Shown piece after piece: positions 47,645 to 58,706 of a DNA stretch of 64,000 nt (position 1 is its first letter; every line of letters begins with the position of its first letter). The stretch spans positions 3,941,089 to 4,005,088 of the forward strand of contig NZ_WMEA01000001.1 of NCBI RefSeq assembly GCF_021735925.1, read 5' to 3'. The translations under genes and the position numbers were made by a program. The notes under the pieces are model-generated. The model was not told the origin of the DNA. It made no database searches and was given only the letters and a program-made list of their open reading frames with translations. Source of the DNA: Loktanella sp. M215. Its GTDB lineage: Bacteria > Pseudomonadota > Alphaproteobacteria > Rhodobacterales > Rhodobacteraceae.

Positions 47645-47989
47645 CTATTCCTTCTCCATCGTGCATTGCAGGGGGTGCTGGTGCCGCTGGGCATAATCCA
47701 TGACCTGCGCCACCTTGGTTTCCGCGATCTCGTGGCTGTAGACGCCGACGACGGCGACGCCCTTCTTGTGGACCGTCAGCATGATGTCAAAGGCCTGGGC
47801 ATGGGTCATGCCAAAGAACCGTTCCAGCACCATGACGACGAATTCCATCGGCGTGAAATCGTCATTCAGGATCAGCACCTTGTAAAGCGGCGGGCGCTTC
47901 GTCTTCGGCTTGGTCTTCAGCACGACACCGATGTCGTCCTGACCGTCCTCGTCATCGCTGCTCGCCATGAGCTCGTATCGCGTCCGCAT
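47645..47989 (-). CDS. clpS: ATP-dependent Clp protease adaptor ClpS
   Basis: N-end-rule adaptor that delivers substrates to ClpAP, 114 residues. The conserved core [17 protein letters not shown] binds the N-degron, with [20 protein letters not shown] and [12 protein letters not shown] following. A flexible acidic N-terminus precedes it. The start may be MASSDD at 47968 rather than 47989. The clpA gene is not in the window. Confidence 0.95.
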   Translation of the reverse strand: MRTRYELMASSDDEDGQDDIGVVLKTKPKTKRPPLYKVLILNDDFTPMEFVVMVLERFFGMTHAQAFDIMLTVHKKGVAVVGVYSHEIAETKVAQVMDYAQRHQHPLQCTMEKE

Positions 47990-48332
47990 CTAGACTTTGA
48001 TCCTGCACACATGTCTGTTGAAGCTGTCTATATAGTCGCTTTGGGCTGCATGAAAACCCCCTGTCGCCGCAGGGCGCGGGCAGGATCGTCGCAGGCGCGC
48101 GCGCCGCGTCAGACGTCCGCTGACATGACGGGACGCAGCGTCACCCACCGAATCTGGTAGATTGCACCAAGGCCCCCTACAACATCTTGACGCAGTGCAT
48201 AAAGACCACAGTGAAAGCCTTTGAAAATCAGGGCTTTTCGATCGCATCTTGCCTGTGCTAGCGTGTTTCCAACAAGGCGGTCACCGGGAAAATCCGGGGC
48301 TTCGAGGCAGTACCTACAAAGAGGCAAGAGAC
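47990..48332. other. Divergent intergenic region between clpS and the DD-carboxypeptidase
   Basis: 343 bases with no gene that can be supported. A TATATAG at 48029-48035 could be a -10 element for clpS on the minus strand. Close to the carboxypeptidase start, AAAGCC and GGCTTT can form a weak hairpin before a short T-run. No RNA gene is recognised. Confidence 0.5.
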
Positions 48333-49733
48333 GTGCAAAATCGTCCCCACACGCGCCATGTGCGCGCCGTTACCCTGTTCCTTCTGCTCGCCCTGACGCC
48401 GGTGGTGGCTTTCGCAGCCCCCTATGCCGCCTTCGTCATGGACGCCCGCACCGGCGAGGTGATCTACGCCCAGAACGCCGACACCCGCCTGCACCCCGCC
48501 TCGCTGACCAAGATGATGACCCTCTACATCGCCTTTCAGGCCATCCAGCGCGGAGAGATCACGCTGGATACCGACGTCACCGTCAGCCGCAACGCCGCCA
48601 GCGAGCCGCCGTCGAAGTTGGGTCTGAAGGTCGGTCAGAAGATCAAACTGCGCTACCTGCTGCGCGCCGCCGCCGTGAAATCCGCCAACGACGCCGCAAC
48701 CGCCATCGGCGAAGCGATCGGCGGGTCCGAGGAGGCCTTCGCCACCCGGATGAACCGCACCGCCGCCGCGATGGGCATGACCAACACGACCTTCAAGAAC
48801 GCCAACGGCCTGACGACCGAAGGCCACCTGTCCACCGCCCGCGACATGAGCGTGCTGGGCCGCCACGTGATCTATGACTTCCCCCAGTATTATAACCTCT
48901 TCTCGCGCCGCACGGCGGATGCGGGCGTGGCACAAGTGCGTCACACGAACCGGCGCTTCCTTGACAGCTATCCGGGTGCGGACGGCATCAAGACCGGCTT
49001 TACCAACGCCGCAGGCTTCAACCTCGTGGCCTCGGCGCAGCGCGGGCAGGAACGCATCATCGCGACCGTCTTCGGCGGCACCTCGACCGCGCAGCGCAAC
49101 GGCAAGATCAAGGAACTGATGGACATGGGCTTTGCCAAGGCCCCGGCCAACGCCCCCCTGAACCGGCCGGAACCGCCCGCCGCCGCCCCGGCGCCCGCCC
49201 CTGCCGCCGCCGCCTTAATGGCATCGAACGCAGGCCCCGCCACCGCCGGCGGCGCTGGCAAGACCGTGCGCGTCACCGGTCGCGTCACCCGCAGCCTGCG
49301 CCCCGCACTGCGGCCCACACAGGCCGCACCGTCGGTCGATGTGGCCGTCAATCTGGACGTCGACACGGACATGATCAATTCGATCCTGCAAGAGGCGACT
49401 CAAGTCGCCTCTACGGTCCCCGCACCTGCCCCGGCACCTGCCATCGCACAGCCGCAAGCCCCCGAGGTCGTCACCCGCATCTCGACCTCCGGCGGGCGGC
49501 ACTGGGGCGTGAACGTGGGACGCTACAACTCGCGCTACGAGGCCGAAAAGGTGCTGCTGCGCGTCGCCCTGAACGAGATGAGCACGCTCGACGGTGCCGT
49601 CCGGCGCGTGACGCAGAACACCCGCGGGTTCGACGCGAACTTCATGGGCCTCACGCGGGAAGGTGCCGACCTGGCCTGCCGCCGGTTGCAGGCCCGCAAT
49701 CAATCATGTTTCATGATCGGGTCAGAGGGTTAA
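48333..49733 (+). CDS. D-alanyl-D-alanine carboxypeptidase with SPOR domain
   Basis: Periplasmic penicillin-binding DD-carboxypeptidase trimming peptidoglycan pentapeptides, 466 residues. A signal peptide ends at VVAFAAP. Active-site motifs are SLTK (Ser57, Lys60), SAN (in KSANDAA) and KTG (in GIKTGFT). A Pro/Ala-rich linker (about 275-385) leads to a C-terminal SPOR domain (RHWGVNVGRYNS onward) that binds denuded septal glycan. GTG at 48333 with AAAGAGG is preferred over a longer reading from 48249. Confidence 0.9.
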   Translation: MQNRPHTRHVRAVTLFLLLALTPVVAFAAPYAAFVMDARTGEVIYAQNADTRLHPASLTKMMTLYIAFQAIQRGEITLDTDVTVSRNAASEPPSKLGLKVGQKIKLRYLLRAAAVKSANDAATAIGEAIGGSEEAFATRMNRTAAAMGMTNTTFKNANGLTTEGHLSTARDMSVLGRHVIYDFPQYYNLFSRRTADAGVAQVRHTNRRFLDSYPGADGIKTGFTNAAGFNLVASAQRGQERIIATVFGGTSTAQRNGKIKELMDMGFAKAPANAPLNRPEPPAAAPAPAPAAAALMASNAGPATAGGAGKTVRVTGRVTRSLRPALRPTQAAPSVDVAVNLDVDTDMINSILQEATQVASTVPAPAPAPAIAQPQAPEVVTRISTSGGRHWGVNVGRYNSRYEAEKVLLRVALNEMSTLDGAVRRVTQNTRGFDANFMGLTREGADLACRRLQARNQSCFMIGSEG

Positions 49734-49880
49734 CCCCCTCACCCGCGACAATCGGATGGTCGATTTGGACGATCGTTTACCATCTGCGATTCCGACGCTG
49801 CCGGGCAACCGGTGGCGTCGATTTCGTTTGGGCGGCCCGGCAACCGGGCCCCGCCTGACCCCCATGACAGGTCATATGCC

Positions 49881-50789
49881 GTGCTTTTTCTGACAATCTG
49901 GCCGATCTTCGCGCTGATCTGCGTGGGCTATATCCTGGCCCGGCGCGGCTTTCCCGATGCCGGGTTCTGGCCCGCGGCAGAGCGGATGAACTACTTCATC
50001 CTGTTCCCCGCCCTGCTGGTGTCCAGCCTGCAGGACGCGCCGGTCCGCGATCCCGCCCTGTTGCGGCTCGGCGGTGCGGCGGCCGCGACCGTCTGCATCG
50101 CAGCACTCGTGCTGAACCTGCTGCGGCGGCGCTGGCCCGCGCCCCCTGCCCGCTTCGGCCCCGCGTTGCAGGGCGTCGTGCGGTTCAACACCTATCTGGG
50201 CCTTGCCATCACGGCGAGCCTGACCGGCCCCGACGGTCTGGCGCGGGCGGCGGTCTTTCTGGCCGTGGCCGTGCCCGTCGTGAACGTCCTGTCCATTCTG
50301 GCCTTGACCGAGGCCGGGACCGCCCGCGCGCCGCGCACCCTGCTGCGCACCATGATGCGCAATCCGCTGATTCTCGCGTGCCTCACAGGGCTGGCCGTCG
50401 CACTGACGGGCTACGGGCTGCCGTTCGGGATCGACCGGTTTCTGGCCTTGCTGGCGCAGGGCAGCCTGCCGCTGGGTCTTTTGTGCGTCGGTGCGGCGCT
50501 CCGGCCCGCCGCGATGCGGCTGGACCTTGCGGCGATGACCGGCAACGCCGTCCTGCGGCTGCTGGCGATGCCGCTGCTGGCGGCGGGTGTCGCCGTGGCC
50601 TTCGGCCTCGACGGGGTCGAGGCGCAGGTGCTGGTGATCTTCTCGGCCATTCCGACGGCGACGACGGCTTACGTGTTGACGCGGCAGATGAACGGTGACG
50701 GCACCTTGATGGCGGGCATCATCACCACGCAGACGCTGGCCGCGGCGGCCACACTGCCGCTGGTCCTGCTGCTACTGGGTCACGCCTAA
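49881..50789 (+). CDS. AEC family permease
   Basis: Auxin efflux carrier-type membrane protein of 302 residues with about ten helices. Opening TIWPIFALICVGYILARRG and MNYFILFPALLVSSL are typical of bacterial AEC transporters. GTG at 49881 is taken as start because membrane helix 1 begins there; the frame is open further upstream and the ribosome site is weak. The stop is 2 bases from the convergent yejF stop. The substrate is unknown, possibly a dicarboxylate or malonate. Confidence 0.8.
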   Translation: MLFLTIWPIFALICVGYILARRGFPDAGFWPAAERMNYFILFPALLVSSLQDAPVRDPALLRLGGAAAATVCIAALVLNLLRRRWPAPPARFGPALQGVVRFNTYLGLAITASLTGPDGLARAAVFLAVAVPVVNVLSILALTEAGTARAPRTLLRTMMRNPLILACLTGLAVALTGYGLPFGIDRFLALLAQGSLPLGLLCVGAALRPAAMRLDLAAMTGNAVLRLLAMPLLAAGVAVAFGLDGVEAQVLVIFSAIPTATTAYVLTRQMNGDGTLMAGIITTQTLAAAATLPLVLLLLGHA

Positions 50790-50791
50790 GG

Positions 50792-52387
50792 TCAGACTGC
50801 CCGCCCCTCGAACGCGGCGGCCATCAGGGCGCGGGTATAGTCGGTCTGCGGCGCATCAAAGATCGCCTGTGCCGTCCCCGCCTCCATCACGTCGCCCTGC
50901 CGCATGACGATGACCTTGTGCGACATGGCGCGCACGACCTTCAGGTCATGACTGATAAAGATATAGGCCAGCCCGTGCCGCTGCTGCAGGTCCCGCAGCA
51001 GGTCCACGATCTGCACCTGCACCGTCATGTCGAGGGCACTGGTTGGCTCGTCCAGCACGACCAGTCTGGGCCGCAGGATCATTGCCCGCGCAATGGCAAT
51101 CCGCTGGCGCTGCCCGCCGGAAAATTCGTGCGGATAGCGGTCCATCAGGGCGGGGTTCAGCCCGACCTCCTGCATGATCTCGGCCACCATGTCGCGATTC
51201 TTGCGGGCAGGGTCGATGTTGTGGATCGTCAGCCCCTCGGCGATGATCTGTTCCACCGTCATGCGGGGGCTCAGACTTCCGTAGGGGTCCTGAAACACGA
51301 TCTGCATGTCGGACCGCAGGGGCCGCATCTGGCGCTGGTTCAGGCCCTGGATGTCCTGCCCTTGAAACACGATCCGCCCCTCAGATCCGATCAGCCGCAT
51401 GATCGCCAGCGCCAGCGTGGTCTTGCCCGACCCCGATTCGCCGACGATGCCCACCGTCTCCCCGGCGCTGACGGACAGCGTGGCGTCGTTCACCGCCTTG
51501 ATGTGCCCGACGGTGCGTTTCATCAGGCCCCGCTTGATCGGGAACCAGATCTTCAGATTCTCGGTTTCCGCGATGACCGGGGCTGTGTCCGCGACAGGCT
51601 CCGGGCTGCCGACCGATTCGGCGGCCAGCAGCATCTGGGTATAGGGATGCTGGGGCTTGGCGAATATCTCGGCGGTCGGCCCGGTCTCGACGATCAGCCC
51701 GTCCTTCATGACGCAGACGCGGTCCGCGATCTTGCGCACGATGGTCAGGTCGTGGGTGATGAACAGCATCGACAGGCCCGACGATTGCTTGAGGTCCGCC
51801 AGCAGGTCGAGAATTTGCGCCTGAATCGTCACGTCCAGCGCGGTCGTCGGCTCGTCCGCGATCAGCAGATCCGGCCCGTTCGCCAGCGCCATCGCGATCA
51901 TCACCCGCTGCCGCTGCCCGCCGGACAGCTGGTGCGGATAGGCCTCCAGTCGGTCCTCGGGGTCGCGGATGCCGACTTGCGTCAGCAATGCGATCACGCG
52001 GGTCCGGACCGCGTCGCCGCGCAGGCCCTGATGCAATTCGATGCTCTCGCCCAATTGCCGCTGGATCGTGTGCAGCGGGTTCAGCGACGTCATCGGTTCC
52101 TGAAAGATAAAACTGATGTCGTTGCCGCGCACCCGCATCAACTCGCGCTCGGACGCGCCGACCATCTGCGTGCCGGCATAGGTGATCGACCCGGTGACGT
52201 TCGCCGAATCGCCCAGCAACTGCACCGTGGACAGGGCGGTCACGGATTTGCCGGACCCGCTCTCGCCCACCAGTGCCACGGTCTCTCCCTTCATCACCTG
52301 AAACGACACGCCGCGCACGGCCAGCGTCGTGTCGCCGTCCTGCCGGAAAGAGACGTTCAGGTCGCGCACATCGAGGAGGACGGTCAA
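50792..52387 (-). CDS. yejF: Peptide/microcin C ABC transporter ATPase YejF
   Basis: Fused ATPase of 531 residues with two ABC cassettes. Walker A is GESGSGKS in both halves, signature motifs are LSGGQRQR and FSGGQRQR, and Walker B segments are [12 protein letters not shown] and [15 protein letters not shown] at 52387, overlapping the yejE stop as TTGA, gives the usual length. It is the last gene of yejABEF, which imports oligopeptides and microcin C-like compounds. Confidence 0.92.
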   Translation of the reverse strand: MTVLLDVRDLNVSFRQDGDTTLAVRGVSFQVMKGETVALVGESGSGKSVTALSTVQLLGDSANVTGSITYAGTQMVGASERELMRVRGNDISFIFQEPMTSLNPLHTIQRQLGESIELHQGLRGDAVRTRVIALLTQVGIRDPEDRLEAYPHQLSGGQRQRVMIAMALANGPDLLIADEPTTALDVTIQAQILDLLADLKQSSGLSMLFITHDLTIVRKIADRVCVMKDGLIVETGPTAEIFAKPQHPYTQMLLAAESVGSPEPVADTAPVIAETENLKIWFPIKRGLMKRTVGHIKAVNDATLSVSAGETVGIVGESGSGKTTLALAIMRLIGSEGRIVFQGQDIQGLNQRQMRPLRSDMQIVFQDPYGSLSPRMTVEQIIAEGLTIHNIDPARKNRDMVAEIMQEVGLNPALMDRYPHEFSGGQRQRIAIARAMILRPRLVVLDEPTSALDMTVQVQIVDLLRDLQQRHGLAYIFISHDLKVVRAMSHKVIVMRQGDVMEAGTAQAIFDAPQTDYTRALMAAAFEGRAV

Positions 52388-53550
52388 GAGAAGGTCTTTC
52401 TGGGGTCGAATGCGTCGCGGACCCCTTCGAAAATGAACACCAGCAGCGACAGCATGATCGCGAAGGTGAAGAAGGCGGTAAAGCCCAACCACGGCGCCTG
52501 CAGGTTCTGTTTCGCCTGCAAGGTCAACTCACCCAAGCTGGGCGCCGACGACGGCAGGCCAAAGCCGAGGAAGTCGAGCGTCGCCAGCGTGGAGATGCCC
52601 CCGGTGATCAGGAACGGCAGCATCGTCACCGTGGCAACCATGGCGTTGGGCATGATGTGGCGGAACATGATCGTCCGGTCGCGCACGCCCAGGGCCCGCG
52701 CCGCGCGGACATATTCGAAATTCCGCGCCCGCAGGAACTCCGCCCGCACAAGGCCCACCAGCGACGTCCAGCCAAAGAGCACGATCAGGAAGACCAGCAG
52801 CCAGAAACTTCGCCCCAGGATCGCAAACATGATGATGATGACGTAAAGCGACGGGATGCCCGACCAGACCTCGATCACGCGCTGAAACGTCAGATCGACC
52901 CAGCCGCCGAAATAGCCCTGCACCGCGCCTGCGACGATGCCGATCAACGACGAGGCCACCGTCACGATCAGCGTGAACACGATCGACAGGCGGAAGCCGT
53001 AGATCACGCGGGCCACGACGTCGCGCTTGGTGTCGTCGGTGCCCAGCCAGTTATTGGCATCGGGGGCCGACGGCGCCACGCCCGGCACGTCGACGATGGT
53101 ATTGTAGCTGTAGGGAATCAGCGGCCAGATCGTCCAGCCCTTGCTGAAGTTCGGGTCGTCGATGGTGCCCGCATCAGCGGCCGCAAGCGTCCCCTCGGGG
53201 TCGTCGAAACACAGGTCCGCCAGACCACCGGTGCGGATCAGGCACTTGACCTCGACATCCGTGTAACCCGCCTCGGTCTGGAAATCGCCGCCATAGTCGG
53301 CCTCGGAATAGAAGCTGAAGATCGGCATCCGCAATTCGCCGCGGTAGTCCACCAGCAGCGGGCGGTCGTTGGCGATGAACTCGGCAAACAGCGACAGGCC
53401 GAACAGGATCGCGAAAATCCACAGCGACCAGACCGCCCGGCGGTTACGCTTGAAGTTGCGCAAGCGGCGCTGGTTCAGGGGCGACAGATACGGCGCGCGG
53501 CTGCGGGCGGCACCCATCAGGGCCTCTTCATGGGGGTCGATATTGGTCAC
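52384..53550 (-). CDS. yejE: Peptide ABC transporter permease YejE
   Basis: Inner-membrane permease, 388 residues, with a long periplasmic segment between the first helix (about 35-55) and the remaining five, as usual in YejE. LNQRRLRNFKRNRRAVWSL near the start and EFLRARNFEYVRAARALG (EAA loop) fit the OppC/YejE group. Its stop overlaps the yejF start by 4 bases. Confidence 0.92.
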   Translation of the reverse strand: MTNIDPHEEALMGAARSRAPYLSPLNQRRLRNFKRNRRAVWSLWIFAILFGLSLFAEFIANDRPLLVDYRGELRMPIFSFYSEADYGGDFQTEAGYTDVEVKCLIRTGGLADLCFDDPEGTLAAADAGTIDDPNFSKGWTIWPLIPYSYNTIVDVPGVAPSAPDANNWLGTDDTKRDVVARVIYGFRLSIVFTLIVTVASSLIGIVAGAVQGYFGGWVDLTFQRVIEVWSGIPSLYVIIIMFAILGRSFWLLVFLIVLFGWTSLVGLVRAEFLRARNFEYVRAARALGVRDRTIMFRHIMPNAMVATVTMLPFLITGGISTLATLDFLGFGLPSSAPSLGELTLQAKQNLQAPWLGFTAFFTFAIMLSLLVFIFEGVRDAFDPRKTFS

Positions 53551-53554
53551 AGGC

Positions 53555-54631
53555 CTATCCCCTCGCCTCGAAATCGATGCGCGGATCGATGAACATGTAG
53601 GTCAGGTCGGTCAGAATGCCGACGACAAGGCCCATCAGCGAGAAGGCGAACAGCGTGCCGAAGACCACCGGATAATCCCGCGCCACCGCCGCCTCGTAGC
53701 CCAGCCGCCCCAGACCGTCGAGGCTGAACAGCGTCTCGATGATCAGCGATCCGCCGAAGAAGACCGAGATGAACAGCGCCGGAAAGCCCGAAATCACGAT
53801 CAGCATCGCGTTGCGGAACACGTGGCGATACAGGATCGTCGATTCCCCCAGCCCCTTGGCCTTGGCGGTCAGCACATACTGCTTCTTGATCTCGTCCAGA
53901 AAGCTGTTCTTGGTCAGCAGGGTCAGCGTGGCGAAACTGGCGATGGTCATCGACAGGACCGGCAGCGCGATGTGCCAGAAATAGTCGCCGATCTTGTCTA
54001 GCGTCGACAGCTGGTCGAAGTCGGTCGAGGTCAGGCCCCGCAGCGGGAAGATGCGCCAGTAACTGCCGCCCGCAAACAGCACGATCAGCAGGATCGCGAA
54101 CAGGAATCCGGGGATCGCGTAGCCCACGATGATCGCGCCGCTGGTCCACGTATCGAACTTCGATCCGTCCCGCACCGCCTTGCGGATGCCCAGCGGGATC
54201 GAAATCGCGTAGGCGATCAGCGTCGTCCACAGCCCCAGCGTGATCGAGACCGGCATCTTTTCCATCACCAGATCGAAGACCGAAATCGACCGGAAGTAGC
54301 TCTGCCCGAAATCGAAGCGGACGTAGTTCCACATCATGTTCAGGAACCGCTCCAGCGGGGGCTTGTCGAAGCCGAATTCCTTTTCCAACTCCGCGATGAA
54401 CCCCGGTGGCAGGCCACGCGACCCGATGTAATCGCTGTTGGCGCCCGCCACGAGTTCGCCGCCACCACCGCCCGAAATCCCCTCGAACACGTCACCGCCG
54501 CCTTCCATCTGGGCGATGATCTGTTCGATCGGTCCGCCGGGGACGAATTGCGTCAGGGTAAAGTTCACCACCATGATCCCGACAAGTGTCGGAATCACCA
54601 GCAGCAGGCGGCGTAGGATATAGGCGCCCAT
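53555..54631 (-). CDS. yejB: Peptide ABC transporter permease YejB
   Basis: Inner-membrane permease of the OppB/DppB type, 358 residues. N-terminal [19 protein letters not shown] and the extended periplasmic part with a Gly-rich stretch (about 48-60) are typical of YejB. The loop [20 protein letters not shown] is the EAA contact with the ATPase. Four bases separate it from yejE and from yejA. Confidence 0.93.
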   Translation of the reverse strand: MGAYILRRLLLVIPTLVGIMVVNFTLTQFVPGGPIEQIIAQMEGGGDVFEGISGGGGGELVAGANSDYIGSRGLPPGFIAELEKEFGFDKPPLERFLNMMWNYVRFDFGQSYFRSISVFDLVMEKMPVSITLGLWTTLIAYAISIPLGIRKAVRDGSKFDTWTSGAIIVGYAIPGFLFAILLIVLFAGGSYWRIFPLRGLTSTDFDQLSTLDKIGDYFWHIALPVLSMTIASFATLTLLTKNSFLDEIKKQYVLTAKAKGLGESTILYRHVFRNAMLIVISGFPALFISVFFGGSLIIETLFSLDGLGRLGYEAAVARDYPVVFGTLFAFSLMGLVVGILTDLTYMFIDPRIDFEARG

Positions 54632-54635
54632 CAGG

Positions 54636-56531
54636 TCAGCGCAGCGCGCCGGACGCCTTCAGCGCCGCAGCCTTGTCCGCATTGAACCACCAGAAATCCG
54701 TCTCGCCCAGTGCATAGGGCGGCAGCTCTGCGGGATGTTCGAACTGGTCGTAATAGGCGACGGTAAAGGTCGGCTTGAACCATTCCGGCACCCAGAAGCC
54801 ATAGGACCGCAGCACCCGGTCCAGCGCGCGGGTCGCCGTATGCATGGCGTCGGCGCTATCGGCGGCGACGACCGTGTCGATCAGGCTGTCAACCGCCGGA
54901 TCGGCCAGACCCATCAGGTTGCGCGAACTGTCTTCGGCGGTTTCGGACCCGAACCACTGCTTCAGCTCCGTCCCCGGTTCCAACGCCATGGAAAAGCTGT
55001 GGGTCACGATGTCCCAGTCGCCCGACCGTGTGCGCTCCTGCTCCTGCGCGGGGTCCACCCGGTCCAGCTTGGCGTTGACGCCCAGCCGCTTGAGGTTTTC
55101 GACATAAGGATTGATGACGCGGTCGAAGGCCGGACTGCTTTCCAGAAAGGCCACGTCCAGCGTCTGCCCGTCCTTGCGTCGGATGCCGTCGCTGCCGGGC
55201 ACCCAGCCCGCATCATCCAGCAGCTTGCCCGCCGCGCGCAGGTTGCCACGGTCCAGCTGACTGTTCGAGGATGTGGGCGGTGTGACCACCTCGTCGGTCA
55301 GGATCGACGCATCCAGCAGCCCCTTGTCGACAAGAGGCTGCAGAATCGCGACCTCCTCGGGGCTGGGGACGCCCGTCGCCTCCATCTCGGTATTGGCCCA
55401 GAACGACTGCACGCGGTCATAGATGCCGTAGAACAGTGTTTCGTTCGACCATTCGAAGTTGAACATGAGGCGGATCGCCTCGCGCACGTTCGGGTCCTGA
55501 AACTTGGCGTCCTTGAGGTTGAAGATGAACGCCTGCGCGCGCGGCAGCGATCCGTCTGGCAGTTCGGTCTTGATCACGGTGCCGTTCTGGACGCCCGGAA
55601 AGTCATACCCCGTGGCCCATGTCAGCGAGGAATTCTCGTTGCGGAAGGTATACTCGCCGGCCTTGAACGCCTCGAACGCGGTGTCGCCGTCGGCGAAGTA
55701 TTCGATGCGGATGCTGTCGAAATTGTTGCGGCCCACGTTGATCGGCAGGTCGGCCCCCCAGAAATTCGGGTTGCGCACATAGGTCAGGCTGCGGCCATAA
55801 TCGAACGGCCCCAGCATGTAGGGGCCGGTGCCCATCGGCGGGGTCTGCCAGGTCTCGTCCAGACGGCGGCCGGACTTTTCCCATTCCGCCTTGGAAAACG
55901 GCGGAAAGGTCGCGGCCAGACCGATGCGGTCGCGCCGGGGCGCATCGCCGCCGAAGGTGAACTTGATCCGGTGCGGGTCCATGACCTCGACCCCGGTGAT
56001 CTGGCCTTTGAAGGCGGCCAGAAACTCCGGCAGGCCCTGTTCCATGAAGGTGTCGTAGCTGAACTTGATGTCCTCGGCGGTCATCGGGCTGCCGTCGCTG
56101 AACGTCACGTCATCGCGCAGGTTGAAGATGACGTAGGACAGATCCTCCGGATACTCCATCGTCGTGCAGAGATAGCAGTATAGCGCCGTGGGATCATCGG
56201 CGGTCGTCATCACGATCGCCTCGAACGGGGTCTGCGACATGACGGCGGTGTTGCCGCCGCGGGTATAGGGGTTGAACCCGTCGAAGGTGCCGGGGAACCA
56301 TTCGGCAATCTCGCCGCCCTTGGGCGCATCCGGGTTGACGTAGTCCAGATGCGCAAAGCCTTCGGGGTATTTCAGATCGCCGAAGTAGGAATAGCCGTGG
56401 GTCTTGATCACGTCCTGCGCATGCGCCTGCCCGGCCAGCAGCAGCGCCCCCATCAGCAGTGCCGACCCCACGATCCAGGGCCGGTCTACCGTCAGTGCAA
56501 GGGCGCGGGGGCGGTGATCGGACTGGGTCAT
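54636..56531 (-). CDS. yejA: Peptide ABC transporter substrate-binding protein YejA
   Basis: Periplasmic family 5 binding protein of 631 residues. Signal peptide ends at AGQAHAQ near residue 38. [29 protein letters not shown]... near the mature N-terminus is the YejA hallmark, and [19 protein letters not shown] is the family 5 motif. First gene of yejABEF. No intercistronic hairpin follows it, unlike the two other binding-protein genes in this window. Confidence 0.93.
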   Translation of the reverse strand: MTQSDHRPRALALTVDRPWIVGSALLMGALLLAGQAHAQDVIKTHGYSYFGDLKYPEGFAHLDYVNPDAPKGGEIAEWFPGTFDGFNPYTRGGNTAVMSQTPFEAIVMTTADDPTALYCYLCTTMEYPEDLSYVIFNLRDDVTFSDGSPMTAEDIKFSYDTFMEQGLPEFLAAFKGQITGVEVMDPHRIKFTFGGDAPRRDRIGLAATFPPFSKAEWEKSGRRLDETWQTPPMGTGPYMLGPFDYGRSLTYVRNPNFWGADLPINVGRNNFDSIRIEYFADGDTAFEAFKAGEYTFRNENSSLTWATGYDFPGVQNGTVIKTELPDGSLPRAQAFIFNLKDAKFQDPNVREAIRLMFNFEWSNETLFYGIYDRVQSFWANTEMEATGVPSPEEVAILQPLVDKGLLDASILTDEVVTPPTSSNSQLDRGNLRAAGKLLDDAGWVPGSDGIRRKDGQTLDVAFLESSPAFDRVINPYVENLKRLGVNAKLDRVDPAQEQERTRSGDWDIVTHSFSMALEPGTELKQWFGSETAEDSSRNLMGLADPAVDSLIDTVVAADSADAMHTATRALDRVLRSYGFWVPEWFKPTFTVAYYDQFEHPAELPPYALGETDFWWFNADKAAALKASGALR

Positions 56532-56641
56532 CGGGGTCTCCGGCTTGGGGTCAGGCTGCGCATCAGGCTAGTGCGCCGGGGCGGGGCGGTTCAAGTTGTG
56601 AAAATGTAATCTCTGCGTGATAGGTCGCAGGCGCAATGAAA

Positions 56642-56667
56642 AACCGCGCCCGGTGCGGGGCGCGGTT
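56642..56667 (-). terminator. Rho-independent terminator of the cytochrome c gene
   Basis: AACCGCGCCC (56642-56651) and GGGCGCGGTT (56658-56667) form a perfect 10-bp stem with a six-base loop. On the minus strand it is followed by a T-run (plus-strand A-run at 56639-56643) and lies 25 bases after the cytochrome stop. This is the clearest intrinsic terminator in the window. Confidence 0.85.
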
Positions 56668-56692
56668 CAATTCTTGCGCAAGGCGGGGCCGT

Positions 56693-57214
56693 TCAGCCCG
56701 ACGTCGTGGCGAGGTAGGCGATCAGGTTGGCGCGGTCTTCCGGCTTGGCCAGACCCTTGAACGACATCTTGGTGCCGGGCGCATAATCCTGCGGACCGGC
56801 CAGGAAGTTGTAAAGGTTCTCTTCGCTCCACACATCGGCCACCTGCTCCAGCGCGCCGGAATAGGCGTAGTCGCCAATGCTGTCGACCGGGCGACCGACG
56901 ACACCGTTCAGGTGCGGGCCGACACCGTTCGCGCCGTCAAGGGCGTGGCAGGACTTGCAGTTCCGGAACACTGCCTCGCCTGCGCTGGCGTCAGCAGCGG
57001 CAAAGGCCACGTCAAAGGGCACGGCTTCCTCGACGGGGGCCGCTTCGCCACCACCGGCTTCGGGCACTTCGATCAGATAGGCAGCATGTTCGCCTTCGGC
57101 ATGACTTTCGCCACCGACATAGATCACCTCGGCCGCCCAGCCGCCCAGCAGAAACACCAGAAACGTGCCGCACACGCCGCCGACGACTTTGGTTAATGTC
57201 ATTGTGTCGAACAT
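56693..57214 (-). CDS. Membrane-anchored c-type cytochrome
   Basis: Class I cytochrome c of 173 residues. An uncleaved N-terminal helix (about 8-28, VVGGVCGTFLVFLLGGWAAE) anchors it; an acidic Gly/Ala/Glu linker leads to the haem domain. The haem site is CKSCH and the axial Met is in APGTKMSFKGL. It resembles CycM/c552 electron carriers between bc1 and the cytochrome c oxidase. The start at 57214 (MFDTMT) is preferred to one 12 bases upstream. Confidence 0.93.
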   Translation of the reverse strand: MFDTMTLTKVVGGVCGTFLVFLLGGWAAEVIYVGGESHAEGEHAAYLIEVPEAGGGEAAPVEEAVPFDVAFAAADASAGEAVFRNCKSCHALDGANGVGPHLNGVVGRPVDSIGDYAYSGALEQVADVWSEENLYNFLAGPQDYAPGTKMSFKGLAKPEDRANLIAYLATTSG

Positions 57215-57345
57215 GTCGCGTTCCACCCCGCTTTGATAAGTTGCGTCCTAGTATCCGTTTCCCCCCCGGATGCGCAAGCTATAGTGGCGCGACGAAACGA
57301 CCTGTTTGTCGCAAATGCTGCCATTGTGTCTGGGGGGACAACACC

Positions 57346-58191
57346 ATGCCCGCGAAAATCGCCTTTCAGGGCGAACTGGGTGCTTACGGGCATCAGGCCT
57401 GCGTCGAGGCACGCCCCGATCACGAGCCCCTGCCCTGCTCGACCTTCGAGGACACGATCGAATCCGTGCGCAAGGGTGATGCCGAACTGGGCATGATCGC
57501 GATCGAGAATTCGACCTACGGCCGCGTGGCCGACGTCCATTCCCTGCTGCCCGAAAGCGGGCTGCACATCGTGGACGAGGCCTTCGTGCGGGTGCACGTC
57601 AACCTACTGGGCGTCCCCGGCGCCAAGGTGCGCGACGTCACACAGGCCCACGGCCATGTCGTCATCCTGCCACAATGTGCGGGGTTCTTGCGCGAACACG
57701 GCATCAAGGGGATCGTCAGCACCGACAATGCCCGCGCCGCCCGCGAGGTGGCCGAAGCGGGCGATCCCACGCAGGCAGCACTGGCGTCGGAACTCGCCGC
57801 CGACATCTACGGCCTGCACGTGCTGGCCCGCCATATCGAGGATCACGCCCGCAACACCACCCGTTTTGTCATCATGTCGCGCGAGGCGGACCTGCGCCGC
57901 CGCGGCCGCGGCCCGATGGTGACGTCCTTCGTGTTCCGCGTGCGCAACATTCCCGCCGCCCTTTACAAGGCGATGGGCGGGTTCGCCACGAACGGCGTGA
58001 ACATGACCAAGCTGGAAAGCTACATGGTCGGCGGCAACTTCACCGCGACGCAATTCTATGCGGAAATCGAAGGCCATCCGGACGACCGCAACGTGCAGCT
58101 TGCCCTGGACGAGCTGGATTATTTCACCGACCACCTGAAGCTGATGGGCGTCTTCCCCGCCGCCCCCCGCCGGCACGAACGCGCCACCTAG
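57346..58191 (+). CDS. pheA: Prephenate dehydratase
   Basis: Converts prephenate to phenylpyruvate for phenylalanine synthesis, 281 residues. The catalytic domain (1-185) has IAFQGELGAYGHQA, PCSTFEDTIESV, IENSTYGRV and NTTRFVIMSR with the TRF motif. The C-terminal ACT domain (about 195-270) should bind phenylalanine, though the usual ESRP reads ESYM here, so feedback may be altered. Start MPAKIAF at 57346; a longer reading upstream is unsupported. Confidence 0.93.
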   Translation: MPAKIAFQGELGAYGHQACVEARPDHEPLPCSTFEDTIESVRKGDAELGMIAIENSTYGRVADVHSLLPESGLHIVDEAFVRVHVNLLGVPGAKVRDVTQAHGHVVILPQCAGFLREHGIKGIVSTDNARAAREVAEAGDPTQAALASELAADIYGLHVLARHIEDHARNTTRFVIMSREADLRRRGRGPMVTSFVFRVRNIPAALYKAMGGFATNGVNMTKLESYMVGGNFTATQFYAEIEGHPDDRNVQLALDELDYFTDHLKLMGVFPAAPRRHERAT

Positions 58192-58655
58192 GCGCTGTGC
58201 GACGGCTTGTCGGCGATATCCTTGGCAAGGTCGCTGACCCGCGTCTTGAACCGGTTCGACAGGTTCGACTTGGCCAGTTTCAGCGACTGCAACAGCAGGC
58301 GTGCTGACAGGGTACGGGCCGACAACTCAATGCTGACGCTCAGCCGGGTGCGGCGTGGCGTCAGCGGCACCAGTTCGATCTGGGTGATGCCGTCCAGCCC
58401 GTTGGCCGCCATGGTGATCGTCAGGTCCGTCGGTGCATCCATGCGCGCGATGGTGGCCAGCACCCGGCGTTCCCGGCCGCGATAGGTAAAGGCCACGTCC
58501 CATGACGATCCCGGCTGCACCGGCTGGCCCACATCGATCCGCCGCACATCGGCACCCCGGCGCAGGATCTGACGCTCGAACCCGGCAAAGTCTGTCACTT
58601 GTGAAAAAACATGCCCGATGGGCGCTTCGATATCTTCGCGGGCGCTGAACTTCAT
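58188..58655 (-). CDS. SRPBCC-fold protein
   Basis: START/SRPBCC superfamily protein of 155 residues, predicted to bind a hydrophobic ligand. MKFSAREDIEAPIGHVFSQVTDF is the usual first strand and helix. The C-terminal long helix ends at KDIADKPSHSA. Its function is unknown. The stop shares CTAG with the convergent pheA stop. Confidence 0.82.
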   Translation of the reverse strand: MKFSAREDIEAPIGHVFSQVTDFAGFERQILRRGADVRRIDVGQPVQPGSSWDVAFTYRGRERRVLATIARMDAPTDLTITMAANGLDGITQIELVPLTPRRTRLSVSIELSARTLSARLLLQSLKLAKSNLSNRFKTRVSDLAKDIADKPSHSA

Positions 58656-58706
58656 TGAAAGTGCCTTATGGTGGTCCGGATCTGCGGCCGTTGTGGACCC
58701 CGGGGG